Program-made: the position numbers and the translations under genes
Shown here: positions 8,410 to 16,938 of the stretch, one piece after another
How positions within the stretch are numbered: the stretch's first letter is position 1
Layout: every line of letters begins with the position of its first letter
The notes under the pieces: generated by a model
Seen by the model: only the letters and a program-made list of their open reading frames with translations
What the model was told of the DNA's origin: nothing
The model's database searches: none
DNA from: Lachnospiraceae bacterium
Lineage (GTDB): Bacteria; Bacillota; Clostridia; Lachnospirales; Lachnospiraceae
Length of the DNA stretch: 58,944 nt
Reading direction: 5' to 3'
Assembly (NCBI GenBank): GCA_016283775.1
Contig: JAEENL010000193.1
Coordinates: 1 to 58,944 of the forward strand

Positions 8410-8985
8410 ATGGAAAACATTATGGAATTTCTCGAAGGACGCCGTACCTACAGACGCTTTAAGCAGACACCCGTGCCGGAGAGCACGGTGAAGAACATCA
8501 TTGAGGCCGCACGGTGCGCAAGCTGTGGAGGAAACCGCCAGGCGCTTAAATATGTGGTCGCACAGAAGGCCGAGGATGTGAGAGCGATCAATTCGCTGGT
8601 GCGCTGGGCCGCATATCTTCCCGCAGAAGAGGGAACGCCCAAAGAGGATGAGATACCTGTGCTGTTTGTTGCTGTCCTTGTGGACACGGAAATAAGCCAG
8701 AATGCAGATACTGATGCGGGAATCGCGATCTCGACTATGACCACCGCAGCCTGGGCTGACGGCGTGGGCAGCTGCATTATGGGGGCCATTGACAGACCGA
8801 AGATCATGGAGTATATGAAAATACCCGAGACCTTTAAGCTGCATTCCATGTTAGCTTTCGGCTACCCTTCCCATAAAAGCAAAACAGTTCCCATGCAGGA
8901 TGGGAACTGTAAGTATTATCTTGATGAAAACAGGGATTACTGTGTGCCCAAAAGGGCTGCGGAGGAGATCGTAAGATTCCTTTGA
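8410..8985 (+). CDS. Nitroreductase family FMN-dependent oxidoreductase
   Basis: A 191-residue protein of the nitroreductase fold: FLEGRRTYRRF at the N-terminus (the Arg pair that contacts FMN phosphate in the family), AARCASCGGNRQ, then GIAISTMTTAAWADGVGSC and a C-terminal FGYPSH. Such enzymes use NAD(P)H to reduce quinones or nitro compounds. The substrate is open. An AAAGGAG ribosome site precedes the ATG. It follows the ABC exporter pair by 38 bases with no terminator between, so it may share their transcript. Confidence 0.85.
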   Translation: MENIMEFLEGRRTYRRFKQTPVPESTVKNIIEAARCASCGGNRQALKYVVAQKAEDVRAINSLVRWAAYLPAEEGTPKEDEIPVLFVAVLVDTEISQNADTDAGIAISTMTTAAWADGVGSCIMGAIDRPKIMEYMKIPETFKLHSMLAFGYPSHKSKTVPMQDGNCKYYLDENRDYCVPKRAAEEIVRFL

Positions 8986-8993
8986 TCTTGTGA

Positions 8994-10121
8994 TCAGTAT
9001 TTGATGCTGATGTGGCACTTGTCCCGCTTTGAGAAGTAGAGCTGTTCGTCTGCCTGACTTATCAGGAAATCGGGATCGGTGCCGCCGTTTGCCCCTGCGA
9101 TACCAAAGCTTATCGAAACACCGAGCTCTTTTATCTCGTTTTCGAGTGTACCGTTGAACTCGGAGAGGATATCCTCACAGTCTTCCTTGACCGCATTGAA
9201 CGAAATGTTTTTATAGATCATGCAGAATTCGTCGCCGCCGTAACGGAATGCAAGTCCGCCTTTGCAATGCTTGGCGATTATCGAGCCGATCCTGTAGAGC
9301 ACCGCGTCGCCCTTTACGTGGCCGAAGGTGTCGTTCACACGCTTGAAACTGTCGAGGTCTGCGATAACGAGCACATAAGTGCTTGAAGCGTTGCTGTCGG
9401 ATTTTATCTCACTGCAGCAGATGCTGAGAGCAAGACGGTTGTAAAGGCCTGTGAGCTGGTCGGTGCGGGCTTCTTCCTGGAGCATTTTTTTGTCGTGTTC
9501 CTGCTTCTGTATGAGCGTGAGCCTCGCATTTTCGATGTCGTGGATCTTGTGGCAGGCGAGCACTATGCAGGCCATTACCACAAAGGAAAGGAAGAACTGT
9601 ATCAGTTTTTCGATGTCTGCGAGCGGAGAAACCGAATCCGGGTCATATCTCACAAAAAGTGAGAAGACAAGGTCGGCAACAAAGCATACAATGGTGGTGA
9701 TGCTCGTGAGCTTTTTGTCACCATAGATCACGGAAACGATGATAGGGATCACAAATACCGTCATGAGCACAGGAAAGTAGGAATGCACGACGGATACGAC
9801 AAGGCACATCCATGCAAGGCCGAGCGTCAGTACATATGACTTGGCCTTCAGACTGAACTTATCCGATCTGAAGACAAGATACTGTATCAGAAGGGAAACA
9901 AAATTAGCAAGCGAAGGTATGAGAAAATAGTTCAGGATGTAATTGCTGAAAGCAAGGCTGAATGCTTCCACAGTGTCATCTGAGAGCGTGACCAGAGAGA
10001 TGATGGCCTCCGCCACCGCTACGGAAAGCGCGGATATCAGATTTATGGTCATATGGGCTTTTAGCCATTTTGCATTAAGAGACGTCAGGTCTTTTTCCAG
10101 ACTGGACCGTAAGGTAAGCAT
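8994..10121 (-). CDS. Membrane-bound diguanylate cyclase (GGDEF)
   Basis: A 375-residue protein with about six membrane helices (residues 20-200), a short linker helix and a GGDEF domain from about 220 (ARTDQLTGLYNR ... FRYGGDEF). The intact GGDEF active site predicts synthesis of cyclic di-GMP. No RxxD inhibitory site is present five residues before the motif, so product inhibition through that site is unlikely. I chose the start at 10121 because GGGAGG lies 7 bases before it; an in-frame ATG at 10187 lies upstream of the likely promoter. The membrane part resembles no sensor domain I can name. Confidence 0.88.
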   Translation of the reverse strand: MLTLRSSLEKDLTSLNAKWLKAHMTINLISALSVAVAEAIISLVTLSDDTVEAFSLAFSNYILNYFLIPSLANFVSLLIQYLVFRSDKFSLKAKSYVLTLGLAWMCLVVSVVHSYFPVLMTVFVIPIIVSVIYGDKKLTSITTIVCFVADLVFSLFVRYDPDSVSPLADIEKLIQFFLSFVVMACIVLACHKIHDIENARLTLIQKQEHDKKMLQEEARTDQLTGLYNRLALSICCSEIKSDSNASSTYVLVIADLDSFKRVNDTFGHVKGDAVLYRIGSIIAKHCKGGLAFRYGGDEFCMIYKNISFNAVKEDCEDILSEFNGTLENEIKELGVSISFGIAGANGGTDPDFLISQADEQLYFSKRDKCHISIKY

Positions 10122-10151
10122 AGTCGAACCTCCCAAAACAATACAAAACGC

Positions 10152-10180
10152 ATGATAGCACAGATAGACAGCAACGTAAA
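10152..10180 (-). promoter_or_regulatory. Candidate promoter of GGDEF gene
   Basis: On the minus strand TTTACG (10180-10175), 17 bases, TATCAT (10157-10152). The -35 is weak. It would start transcription near 10145, between the two possible starts, which supports the shorter protein. Confidence 0.45.
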
Positions 10181-10249
10181 GTCCCAAAAAGACGACTTAA
10201 TAAGAAAAAACGTTTTGAAGTGCTGAAAAATAAAGGAGAAATGCATCAC

Positions 10250-10903
10250 ATGAAAAAAATCATCACAGACGGCATACTGTTTGATATGGACGGGACCGTG
10301 TGGGACAACACGCCGGTATTTGCGGCATCATGGCAGCGGGCCTGCCGTGACGCGGGATTTGACGTGCCGTTTACGGCGGATACGTTAAAAGGTCTTTTCG
10401 GAAAGACCATGACGGAGATAGCGGACGCCTGCATCCCTTCACCAGATCCAAAAGCAAGATATGCCGCTCTTGAGCTCTGCGAGGAATATGAGATGAAGGA
10501 TCTTGAGTCATCAGGAGAAGACACAACATATCCGGGCCTTGCCGAAACAGTGAAAGCCCTGAGCCACAGGATCCCGCTCTATATCGTGAGTAACTGCCAG
10601 AAGGGATATATCGAAACCTTTTTAAGGATGAGCGGACTGTCGGAATATTTTACGGATCATATCTGCTATGGCGACAATGGACTCGGAAAAGCAGACAATA
10701 TCCGTGTGATCGTAGAGAAACACGGGCTTAAAAGACCTGTGTATCTTGGAGACATCCAGGGAGATCTTGACGCGTGCCGCAAGGCAGGAGTGGATTTTAT
10801 CTGGGCTTCCTATGGTTATGGAAAGTCTGTGGACGGATACAGCGCAAAGATAGAGGATATAAAGGAGCTTGAAGATTTATGCGAATTCGGAAAAGATATT
10901 TGA
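10250..10903 (+). CDS. HAD-superfamily phosphatase (phosphoglycolate phosphatase-like)
   Basis: About 217 residues with the HAD motifs in order: FDMDGT near the N-terminus (nucleophile and acid Asp), IVSNCQ (motif II), and YLGDIQGDLDACRKAG (motif IV). A helical cap sits between motifs I and II. The substrate is probably a small phosphate ester such as a sugar phosphate or phosphoglycolate. Two starts are possible, 10241 and 10250; the GGAG at about 10235 is at a better distance for 10250. The last 25 bases overlap the start of the GDSL lipoprotein gene, suggesting coupled translation. Confidence 0.85.
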   Translation: MKKIITDGILFDMDGTVWDNTPVFAASWQRACRDAGFDVPFTADTLKGLFGKTMTEIADACIPSPDPKARYAALELCEEYEMKDLESSGEDTTYPGLAETVKALSHRIPLYIVSNCQKGYIETFLRMSGLSEYFTDHICYGDNGLGKADNIRVIVEKHGLKRPVYLGDIQGDLDACRKAGVDFIWASYGYGKSVDGYSAKIEDIKELEDLCEFGKDI

Positions 10904-12255
10904 TGTTTTTGGCCGCCTTTGGCGTTTTGTTTGTGACAGCCTGTTCCTCGGGGAAAAAAGAACCCGCACCGTCTCCCGCTCCGACAGAAGAGCCTCAGGT
11001 GATAAAGGTTACGGCAACTCCTACGACAAAGGTCTTTAATATGCCTCAGGTGACGGATACTCCGACTCCTACACCCACATCGACGCCTACGCCAAAACCG
11101 ACAAGACCGGTGACGCCCACTCCGGAAGGCAGCAAATGGGTGGGAACATGGGGCTCGGCGCAGCTTACTCCGGGTAACGATACGATGCCGCCTTCTCCCG
11201 GGCTTTCGGGGAACACGTACAGGCAGATCGTCAGAGTTTCCATAAGCGGGGACACCGTGCAGTTTGTTTTTTCAAATATCTTCGGAGAATCCGAGCTTGA
11301 GCTTTCATCGGTCCATGCAGCGATCGCAAGGGACGGGCAGACATCCGTGATAGACACTGAGACCGACACTTTGATCACTTTTGACGGAGGATCGGAAAGC
11401 ACTGTGATACCTGCGGGGGAAACGCTCGTGAGCGATCCTGTGAAGATAAACATAAAGCAGCTTGAATATGTGGCGATAACTGCACATTTCGGAAAGGTCC
11501 CGAAGACCATCACAAGCCACACTGCTTCAAGATCACTCAACTATCTCCTTCAGGGGGATCATGTTTCGGATGCCGAGATGACCGGCGCAAAGACAGCCAC
11601 AAGCTGGTATTTCCTGTCAGAGATCGACGTTTTCACATATGATGAAAGATGTTCCGTTGTCTGCTTCGGCGACTCCATCACTGACGGCTATGGCGTGGAA
11701 ACGGGCTCGTACGGCAGATGGACCGACATTCTTGCGGAACGTCTCACGGATGAAGCCGCGACCGAAAACATAGGAGTCATAAACTCCGGTATAGGCGGAA
11801 ACTCCATTTACGGAGGAAACGGCCAGGCCGCAAAAGACAGATTTCAGCGTGATGTGCTTGAGCGCGCGGGAGTAAAGTATGTCATCATTTTCATAGGCAC
11901 TAACGATATCGGCTATGCGATGAACAAAAGCACCACGGATGCCGTGACAAAAGGCATCAAGGATATGGTGGACAAGGCGAAGGCACAGGGCATAAAGGTC
12001 TATCTCGGAACCATCACACCGTTCAACAGGCACAGCTATTATACGGAACTGCATGAGGAAGTGAGACAGGCAGTGAACGACTGGATCAGATCGGACAAGA
12101 CAGGGGCCGACGGCGTACTTGATTTTGACCTTCTCCTCCGTGACGAAAAAGATCCTAAGACCATGAAAGCTGAGCTTGCAAATGATTTCCTGCATCCCAA
12201 CATGAAGGGCTACAGGGCTATAGGTGAGAGTATCGACCTTGATATTTTTAAGTGA
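10879..12255 (+). CDS. Lipoprotein, GDSL/SGNH-family esterase
   Basis: A 458-residue secreted lipoprotein: charged start, hydrophobic segment, lipobox FVTAC with Cys22. A Thr-Pro-rich linker (about 30-85) is followed by a beta-rich domain beginning WVGTWGSAQ and an SGNH hydrolase domain. Catalytic blocks are visible: Ser266 in FGDSITDGYG, the Gly in INSGIGGN, GTND, and Asp436 and His439 in NDFLHPN. Family members often deacetylate polysaccharides such as pectin or xylan, which suits the nearby PL9 lyase, but the substrate is inferred. The start overlaps the HAD gene by 25 bases and an AAGGAG lies 11 bases upstream. Confidence 0.87.
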   Translation: MRIRKRYLMFLAAFGVLFVTACSSGKKEPAPSPAPTEEPQVIKVTATPTTKVFNMPQVTDTPTPTPTSTPTPKPTRPVTPTPEGSKWVGTWGSAQLTPGNDTMPPSPGLSGNTYRQIVRVSISGDTVQFVFSNIFGESELELSSVHAAIARDGQTSVIDTETDTLITFDGGSESTVIPAGETLVSDPVKINIKQLEYVAITAHFGKVPKTITSHTASRSLNYLLQGDHVSDAEMTGAKTATSWYFLSEIDVFTYDERCSVVCFGDSITDGYGVETGSYGRWTDILAERLTDEAATENIGVINSGIGGNSIYGGNGQAAKDRFQRDVLERAGVKYVIIFIGTNDIGYAMNKSTTDAVTKGIKDMVDKAKAQGIKVYLGTITPFNRHSYYTELHEEVRQAVNDWIRSDKTGADGVLDFDLLLRDEKDPKTMKAELANDFLHPNMKGYRAIGESIDLDIFK

Positions 12256-12326
12256 CGTTGGCCGCTGAAAAGTCGAGATGTGAGATAAATAAGACAATAA
12301 TTGGGCAATGTGTGATAATTTCTTTG

Positions 12327-12355
12327 TTGAAGAACCGGGACTTTTGTATTAGAAT
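12327..12355 (+). promoter_or_regulatory. Promoter of surface-protein gene
   Basis: TTGAAG (12327-12332), 17-base spacer, TAGAAT (12350-12355), 51 bases before the ATG at 12407. Confidence 0.55.
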
Positions 12356-12406
12356 TGGGCTGTGCCTTGGGAAAGGCAACAGAAAGATGATTGGGAGGAT
12401 ACAAAA

Positions 12407-13006
12407 ATGAAGGTATTTAAGAAGGTACTTACCACAGTCGTTGCAACAGCTCTCGCTGTTATCGCCATCGCTTCCGTTCCGACACAGGCTCTGGAAAAGA
12501 AGTATGATTGCAACAAGGACGCAGCTCAGTGGAGCGAGCCTGTAGTTCTTGTAGATGCCGCAGATCTTGCTCAGTTTGAAGGCGATGTTACTTTTAAGTG
12601 CGCATTCGCATCCATCAAAGAAAACGGCTGGGGATGGCAGTTCACTATCTGCGAAAACGTTGACGGATGGCCGAAGCTCATCAATTCCGACGTTGTTGTA
12701 AAGACTGACGGAGCTGTTGTTGCAAGTGATTTCATCCAGGGTTATTCCTATGGCTTTGAGGGCGTTGAGTTTGTAGTTCCCGCTGCAACCATCCAGAAAG
12801 TAGTTGCAGACAACGCTCAGATACTCATTCAGACCGATAACGTTCAGTTCACATCTCTTACACTCTCCGACGCTGCAGGAGCAGGTGCCGGCGATGTATC
12901 TGCACCCGATGAGACACCCAAGACCGGAAACGGTTTCGGACTTGGCATTGCACTTATGGCAGTATGCGGAGCAGCATTTGTCAGCGCAAGAGCTTTAAAG
13001 AAGTGA
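12407..13006 (+). CDS. Secreted surface protein with TPKTG-type C-terminal anchor
   Basis: A 199-residue protein with a signal peptide (about 1-28, ending near TQA), a beta-rich body of about 130 residues, a short Ala/Gly linker, and a C-terminal tail ETPKTGNGF, hydrophobic stretch, ARALKK. The tail has the layout of a sortase signal, but the motif is TPKTG rather than LPXTG, so anchoring by a sortase is likely but not proven. I recognise no enzyme motif in the body, which has several Trp and paired acidic residues and might bind a ligand. GGGAGG precedes the ATG at 12407. An upstream in-frame GTG at 12362 has no ribosome site. It has its own promoter and terminator, so it is probably monocistronic and strongly expressed. 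Confidence 0.8.
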   Translation: MKVFKKVLTTVVATALAVIAIASVPTQALEKKYDCNKDAAQWSEPVVLVDAADLAQFEGDVTFKCAFASIKENGWGWQFTICENVDGWPKLINSDVVVKTDGAVVASDFIQGYSYGFEGVEFVVPAATIQKVVADNAQILIQTDNVQFTSLTLSDAAGAGAGDVSAPDETPKTGNGFGLGIALMAVCGAAFVSARALKK

Positions 13007-13056
13007 AAAAATTGTCATAGAGCTTGGCTTTAAGGCACATATCACAATGCTCACAG

Positions 13057-13090
13057 AGCTCCCCGAGACTTGTCTTGGGGGGCTTTTTTT
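13057..13090 (+). terminator. Strong intrinsic terminator
   Basis: AGCTCCCCGAGAC at 13057-13069 pairs with the bases up to 13084 (13-bp stem, a few wobbles, loop TT) and runs into seven T. It ends the surface-protein transcript and overlaps the promoter of the next gene. Confidence 0.9.
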
Positions 13091-13098
13091 AGTATAAT
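13070..13098 (+). promoter_or_regulatory. PL9 promoter overlapping the upstream terminator
   Basis: TTGTCT (13070-13075) lies in the loop and 3' arm of the terminator stem. A 17-base spacer leads to a perfect TATAAT (13093-13098). Transcription would begin near 13105, 42 bases before the ATG. Confidence 0.65.
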
Positions 13099-13146
13099 AC
13101 AGGAAATGTGCCACGTGAAGTTTTGCGTGGATCTGGAGGAGACCTT

Positions 13147-16100
13147 ATGAAACGGATGACGGAACGCATTGCAGCATTTTTCAGCATCGCGATGATGCTC
13201 ATCGGGCTTGTCGCGGGAGTGGGACCGGTTTTCAGCGTCCATGCGGAAGGAGGCATTCTTTTTGACGCAAGGACACTGCCGATAAACGGGATACAGAACA
13301 AAGATCCCGTGCCCGAGGGCACCACATTCGCTGACGGTTATTACAAGACGGTAGGCTCTGTGCAATATCGCACTCAGAATGACGAGATGATAGCGCTCGA
13401 GATCGGAAAGAACCTCACCGGCGGCTTTAAGTTTACATCCGTCGGAGAAGCGGACATCATGCTTGTTGTGGCATCCACGGGAGGAGCCAACACATCGGCA
13501 TTTGCGATCATCGATGAAAACGGGAACATCATCCCGAATACCGATAATGCCGATACCTGTACGGGAACGGGCGGTACAAGGTTTGACTATCTTTCGGTTC
13601 CGGCGGGCACTTACCAGGTAGTGTCTCCCGTAAACGAAACGCTCAACCGCGGACTCAGGCTTGTCTCGATCGAAGTGCTCGATTACGCCGCGGGTGCGAG
13701 AGAACCCAGGGCGGATTGGACAAAAGTGGTGGCTCCCGTCATAACGTCGGTCGAGATACAGGGAAAGAACATCAATGTAAACTTTGACATGCTCATAGGC
13801 TATGACGGGGCAGATCAGGTCATAGTCGAGATGATAGACGAAAAAGGCGCCACAGCAGAAACCGTTACGGTGGGAACCGAAGGTGAACACGGGACGGCGA
13901 CATTCACGCCTTCCGCGAGCGGAGATTACAGCTTCCGCCTTCAGGCGAAGCGTAAAGGTGAAGTAAAGAAAAATACCAGCTGGCCTGCAGTGAACTTCCT
14001 GCTCCCGCTGGTTTCTGCAAATGTTTCGAGCGCGACCAGTTCCGGAGCAGGCAGTGTTACCGTAAGATATGGCGCCGTTCCCGAGGCGGACAGCTATACT
14101 GTCTATTATCGTGAAGAAGGCGCGGGCGAATATACAAGAGGCCCTGTTTCAAAGACTTTGAGCGCTACGGTCGAAGGACTGACGGTAGGGAAGAGATATG
14201 AATTTGCGGTACAGTCAAACCGCGGCGAGGAAAGCACGGATCTCGGCACCGGCGCGAGCTGCATGGTTACCGAGGAGGCACAGCGCGAATGGGCGTTTGC
14301 TGCATTCGGACCTGGCGCCGACACAAAGAACAACTATTTCTCGGGAAGCGCAAATGAGGCTCCTTACACTGTTTCGGTCGCATCTCTCAACAACAAGGGA
14401 AAGCTGCAGCCCACATCCACCGACGGACTTGCATTTTACTATACAAGGATCGATCCTGCGCTTGAAAACTTTGTATTTTCCGCAACAGTGACCGTAAATT
14501 CCTGGACGTTCACAAACGGACAGGACGGCTTCGGACTCATGGCCTGTGACAGAGTAGGAGCGCACGGTGACGGCGCTGTGTTCTGGAACAATTCCTACAT
14601 GGCAAGCTGCACTAAAGTGGAGTACTGGTTTGACGAGGAAACGGGAGAACTGTTTTCGTCATCCGGGAACGGCCGCACAAAGGTTGCAATGAAGCTTGGA
14701 CTCGGCGCGCAGGAAAAGATCGGCGTCACCAAGGAATATATCGATTCGGACTACGTAAATACGACAGATTTTGCCCAGAAGGAGTTTTCTTCCACAATGT
14801 TCCCGCTTGAGGACAGCGGAAGAGTATATCTTAAGGGCAACATTGTGGGAAACGTGACAAATCCTTCATCGGATCTCGGTACGTATAAAGAACTCACTAC
14901 TTTTAAGCTCTCCATAGAGAGGAACAATACCGGATATATCTTAAGCTACACCGATGAAAAGGGAAAGGTGCATTCAAAGCTCTATTACGACATTGAGCGT
15001 GACAATCTCACTGCGATCGATCCGGACAACATCTATGTGGGCTTCTATGCCGCAAGGACCTTTGACATCACGGTGAGTGACATTGTGCTCACAACGAGCG
15101 ATCCCGCCACAGATGCGCCTGCGGAAGAAAGACAGCTTGATTACACAGCTCCCGCGATAGGCGCTGTCTCTGCATCAAACGTCGGAAGCGAAGATTATAC
15201 ATTTATCGGTTATGCAAATGCGGACGGTGAAATGACTCTCACCGACAGAGCGACAAGGAACGTTATCGCCGAAAAGATCAGGGTCACCGCAAACGAATAC
15301 TTTACGACAGACATAAAACTCTCAAAAGGCGTGAACGGCATAATCATGACATTCACTCCCGACCCGGATTTCAAGCCGGCAGGAGAATACTCGGCGCTCA
15401 CCGATTACAGCACCATGACGGCAACGCACGAGGTCGACTACAGGTATATAGGCGGCACCGTTATGTATGCTTCGCCTTCGGGCAGTTCAAACGGAAAAGG
15501 CACAAAGGAAAGCCCTTATGATATAGCCTATGCCCTTACGCACGCACATGCCGGGCAGACGGTCTACCTTATGGGCGGAAAGTATGAGCTTGACACAAAG
15601 ATCACCGTGGGACGCGGACAGAGCGGTAAACTCGGCGCGCTGATCTATGTGCTTCCCGACCCGGAAAGCAGCGAGAGACCGGTGCTCGATTTCCTTGAAA
15701 AAGGCGCCGGACTTACGATAGGCGGCGATTACTGGTATGTGGGCGGCTTTGACGTGACAAGATCCACAGGAAAAGGACTGCAGATCTCGGGTGATTTCTG
15801 CACTGTGGACAACGTGAACGCATATTTTAACCAGAACACCGGAATACAGATAGCAAGGCTCTCATCAACCGATTCAAAATATGAGGATTGGCCGCACGAT
15901 GACCTGATCCTCAACTGCACCGCTTACGGCAATGCGGATCCCGGCTTTGAAGACGCCGACGGCTTTGCCTGCAAACTCACCACGGGCGACAACAACGTGT
16001 TTGACGGCTGCATTTCCTATTGCAACGCAGACGACGGCTGGGATATGTATGCAAAGGTGGAAACGGGCGCGATAGGCGCTGTGACCATCCGAAACTGTGT

Positions 16101-16938
16101 GGCATTCCGGAACGGATTCCTTACTGACGGGACAAACGCAGGAAACGGCAACGGCTTCAAGATGGGCGGCTCCAGCATCACGGGCTATCACAGGCTTATA
16201 AACAGCGTTTCGTATTGCAACAAAGCCAAAGGCATCGATTCGAATTCGTGCCCGGATATCCAGGTGGAAAACTGCGTTGCATATAACAACGGTTCGTACA
16301 ATGTGGCTTTTTACACAAATGATTCCTCAAATACCGACTATTATGCGGAAAACCTTGTTTCCTACAAGGACAACAACGGTGACGGGGACAATATCAAACC
16401 CAAGGGAAATCAGGACGAGTCAAAGATATATAAAACCACAAACTACTATTGGTCAAACGGAAATACGGAAGGCGTGAAGGCGGACGGCAGCTGGTTCAAG
16501 AGCCTTGATCATACTGAGCTTGCGGTCACACGTAACGCTGACGGAACGATCAACATGAACGATCTCCTTGTAATGAGCGATACTGCTCCTGCGGGCGTGG
16601 GCGCTTTTGTCGGAGGAACGCCTTCGATCGATTTTAAGACCGTCAGGGTGAACGTTCCGGATCCTGAACCGACGGAAACGCCTGCTCCCACGGCAACACC
16701 CGAGGCATCGGGAAATACAGAGAATGTGACCACTCCTTCGGCAACACAAACGGCAGAAGTCACACCGGAGATATCGGGAAATTCCGCAACAGCGGCGCCG
16801 ACTGCAGAAGCTTCCGATAATCCCGCCGGGACCAGAGACAACGTGAATGCGGCCGTGGCGGTATCTGCCGGTGTCATTGTGCTTGTCGTTGTCATAGCGA
16901 CCGCATTCTTCATACTCAGGAAGAAGTTCAGAAAGTGA
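13147..16938 (+). CDS. Large surface pectate lyase, PL9 family, multidomain
   Basis: A 1263-residue exported protein. In order: signal peptide (about 1-33), an N-terminal beta domain, an Ig-like domain (about 195-280), a fibronectin III domain (about 288-375), a LamG-like region (about 382-650), a short beta domain (665-745), a right-handed beta-helix lyase domain (about 772-1162), a Thr/Pro/Ser linker, and a C-terminal membrane helix with basic tail. The lyase domain matches PL9: Asp938, Asp962, Asp963 and Asp966 have the same spacing as the Ca-binding Asp209/233/234/237 of Pel9A, and Lys1005 in GNGFKMGG is the likely catalytic Lys. It should cleave pectate by beta-elimination at the cell surface. 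GGAGGAG precedes the ATG at 13147; an in-frame GTG at 13108 is rejected. The stop overlaps the next start. Confidence 0.9.
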   Translation: MKRMTERIAAFFSIAMMLIGLVAGVGPVFSVHAEGGILFDARTLPINGIQNKDPVPEGTTFADGYYKTVGSVQYRTQNDEMIALEIGKNLTGGFKFTSVGEADIMLVVASTGGANTSAFAIIDENGNIIPNTDNADTCTGTGGTRFDYLSVPAGTYQVVSPVNETLNRGLRLVSIEVLDYAAGAREPRADWTKVVAPVITSVEIQGKNINVNFDMLIGYDGADQVIVEMIDEKGATAETVTVGTEGEHGTATFTPSASGDYSFRLQAKRKGEVKKNTSWPAVNFLLPLVSANVSSATSSGAGSVTVRYGAVPEADSYTVYYREEGAGEYTRGPVSKTLSATVEGLTVGKRYEFAVQSNRGEESTDLGTGASCMVTEEAQREWAFAAFGPGADTKNNYFSGSANEAPYTVSVASLNNKGKLQPTSTDGLAFYYTRIDPALENFVFSATVTVNSWTFTNGQDGFGLMACDRVGAHGDGAVFWNNSYMASCTKVEYWFDEETGELFSSSGNGRTKVAMKLGLGAQEKIGVTKEYIDSDYVNTTDFAQKEFSSTMFPLEDSGRVYLKGNIVGNVTNPSSDLGTYKELTTFKLSIERNNTGYILSYTDEKGKVHSKLYYDIERDNLTAIDPDNIYVGFYAARTFDITVSDIVLTTSDPATDAPAEERQLDYTAPAIGAVSASNVGSEDYTFIGYANADGEMTLTDRATRNVIAEKIRVTANEYFTTDIKLSKGVNGIIMTFTPDPDFKPAGEYSALTDYSTMTATHEVDYRYIGGTVMYASPSGSSNGKGTKESPYDIAYALTHAHAGQTVYLMGGKYELDTKITVGRGQSGKLGALIYVLPDPESSERPVLDFLEKGAGLTIGGDYWYVGGFDVTRSTGKGLQISGDFCTVDNVNAYFNQNTGIQIARLSSTDSKYEDWPHDDLILNCTAYGNADPGFEDADGFACKLTTGDNNVFDGCISYCNADDGWDMYAKVETGAIGAVTIRNCVAFRNGFLTDGTNAGNGNGFKMGGSSITGYHRLINSVSYCNKAKGIDSNSCPDIQVENCVAYNNGSYNVAFYTNDSSNTDYYAENLVSYKDNNGDGDNIKPKGNQDESKIYKTTNYYWSNGNTEGVKADGSWFKSLDHTELAVTRNADGTINMNDLLVMSDTAPAGVGAFVGGTPSIDFKTVRVNVPDPEPTETPAPTATPEASGNTENVTTPSATQTAEVTPEISGNSATAAPTAEASDNPAGTRDNVNAAVAVSAGVIVLVVVIATAFFILRKKFRK

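Noticed and set aside
13051-13890. 279-codon minus-strand frame at the start of the PL9 gene
   Set aside because: It runs through the terminator and promoter and opposes a gene with signal peptide and ribosome site.
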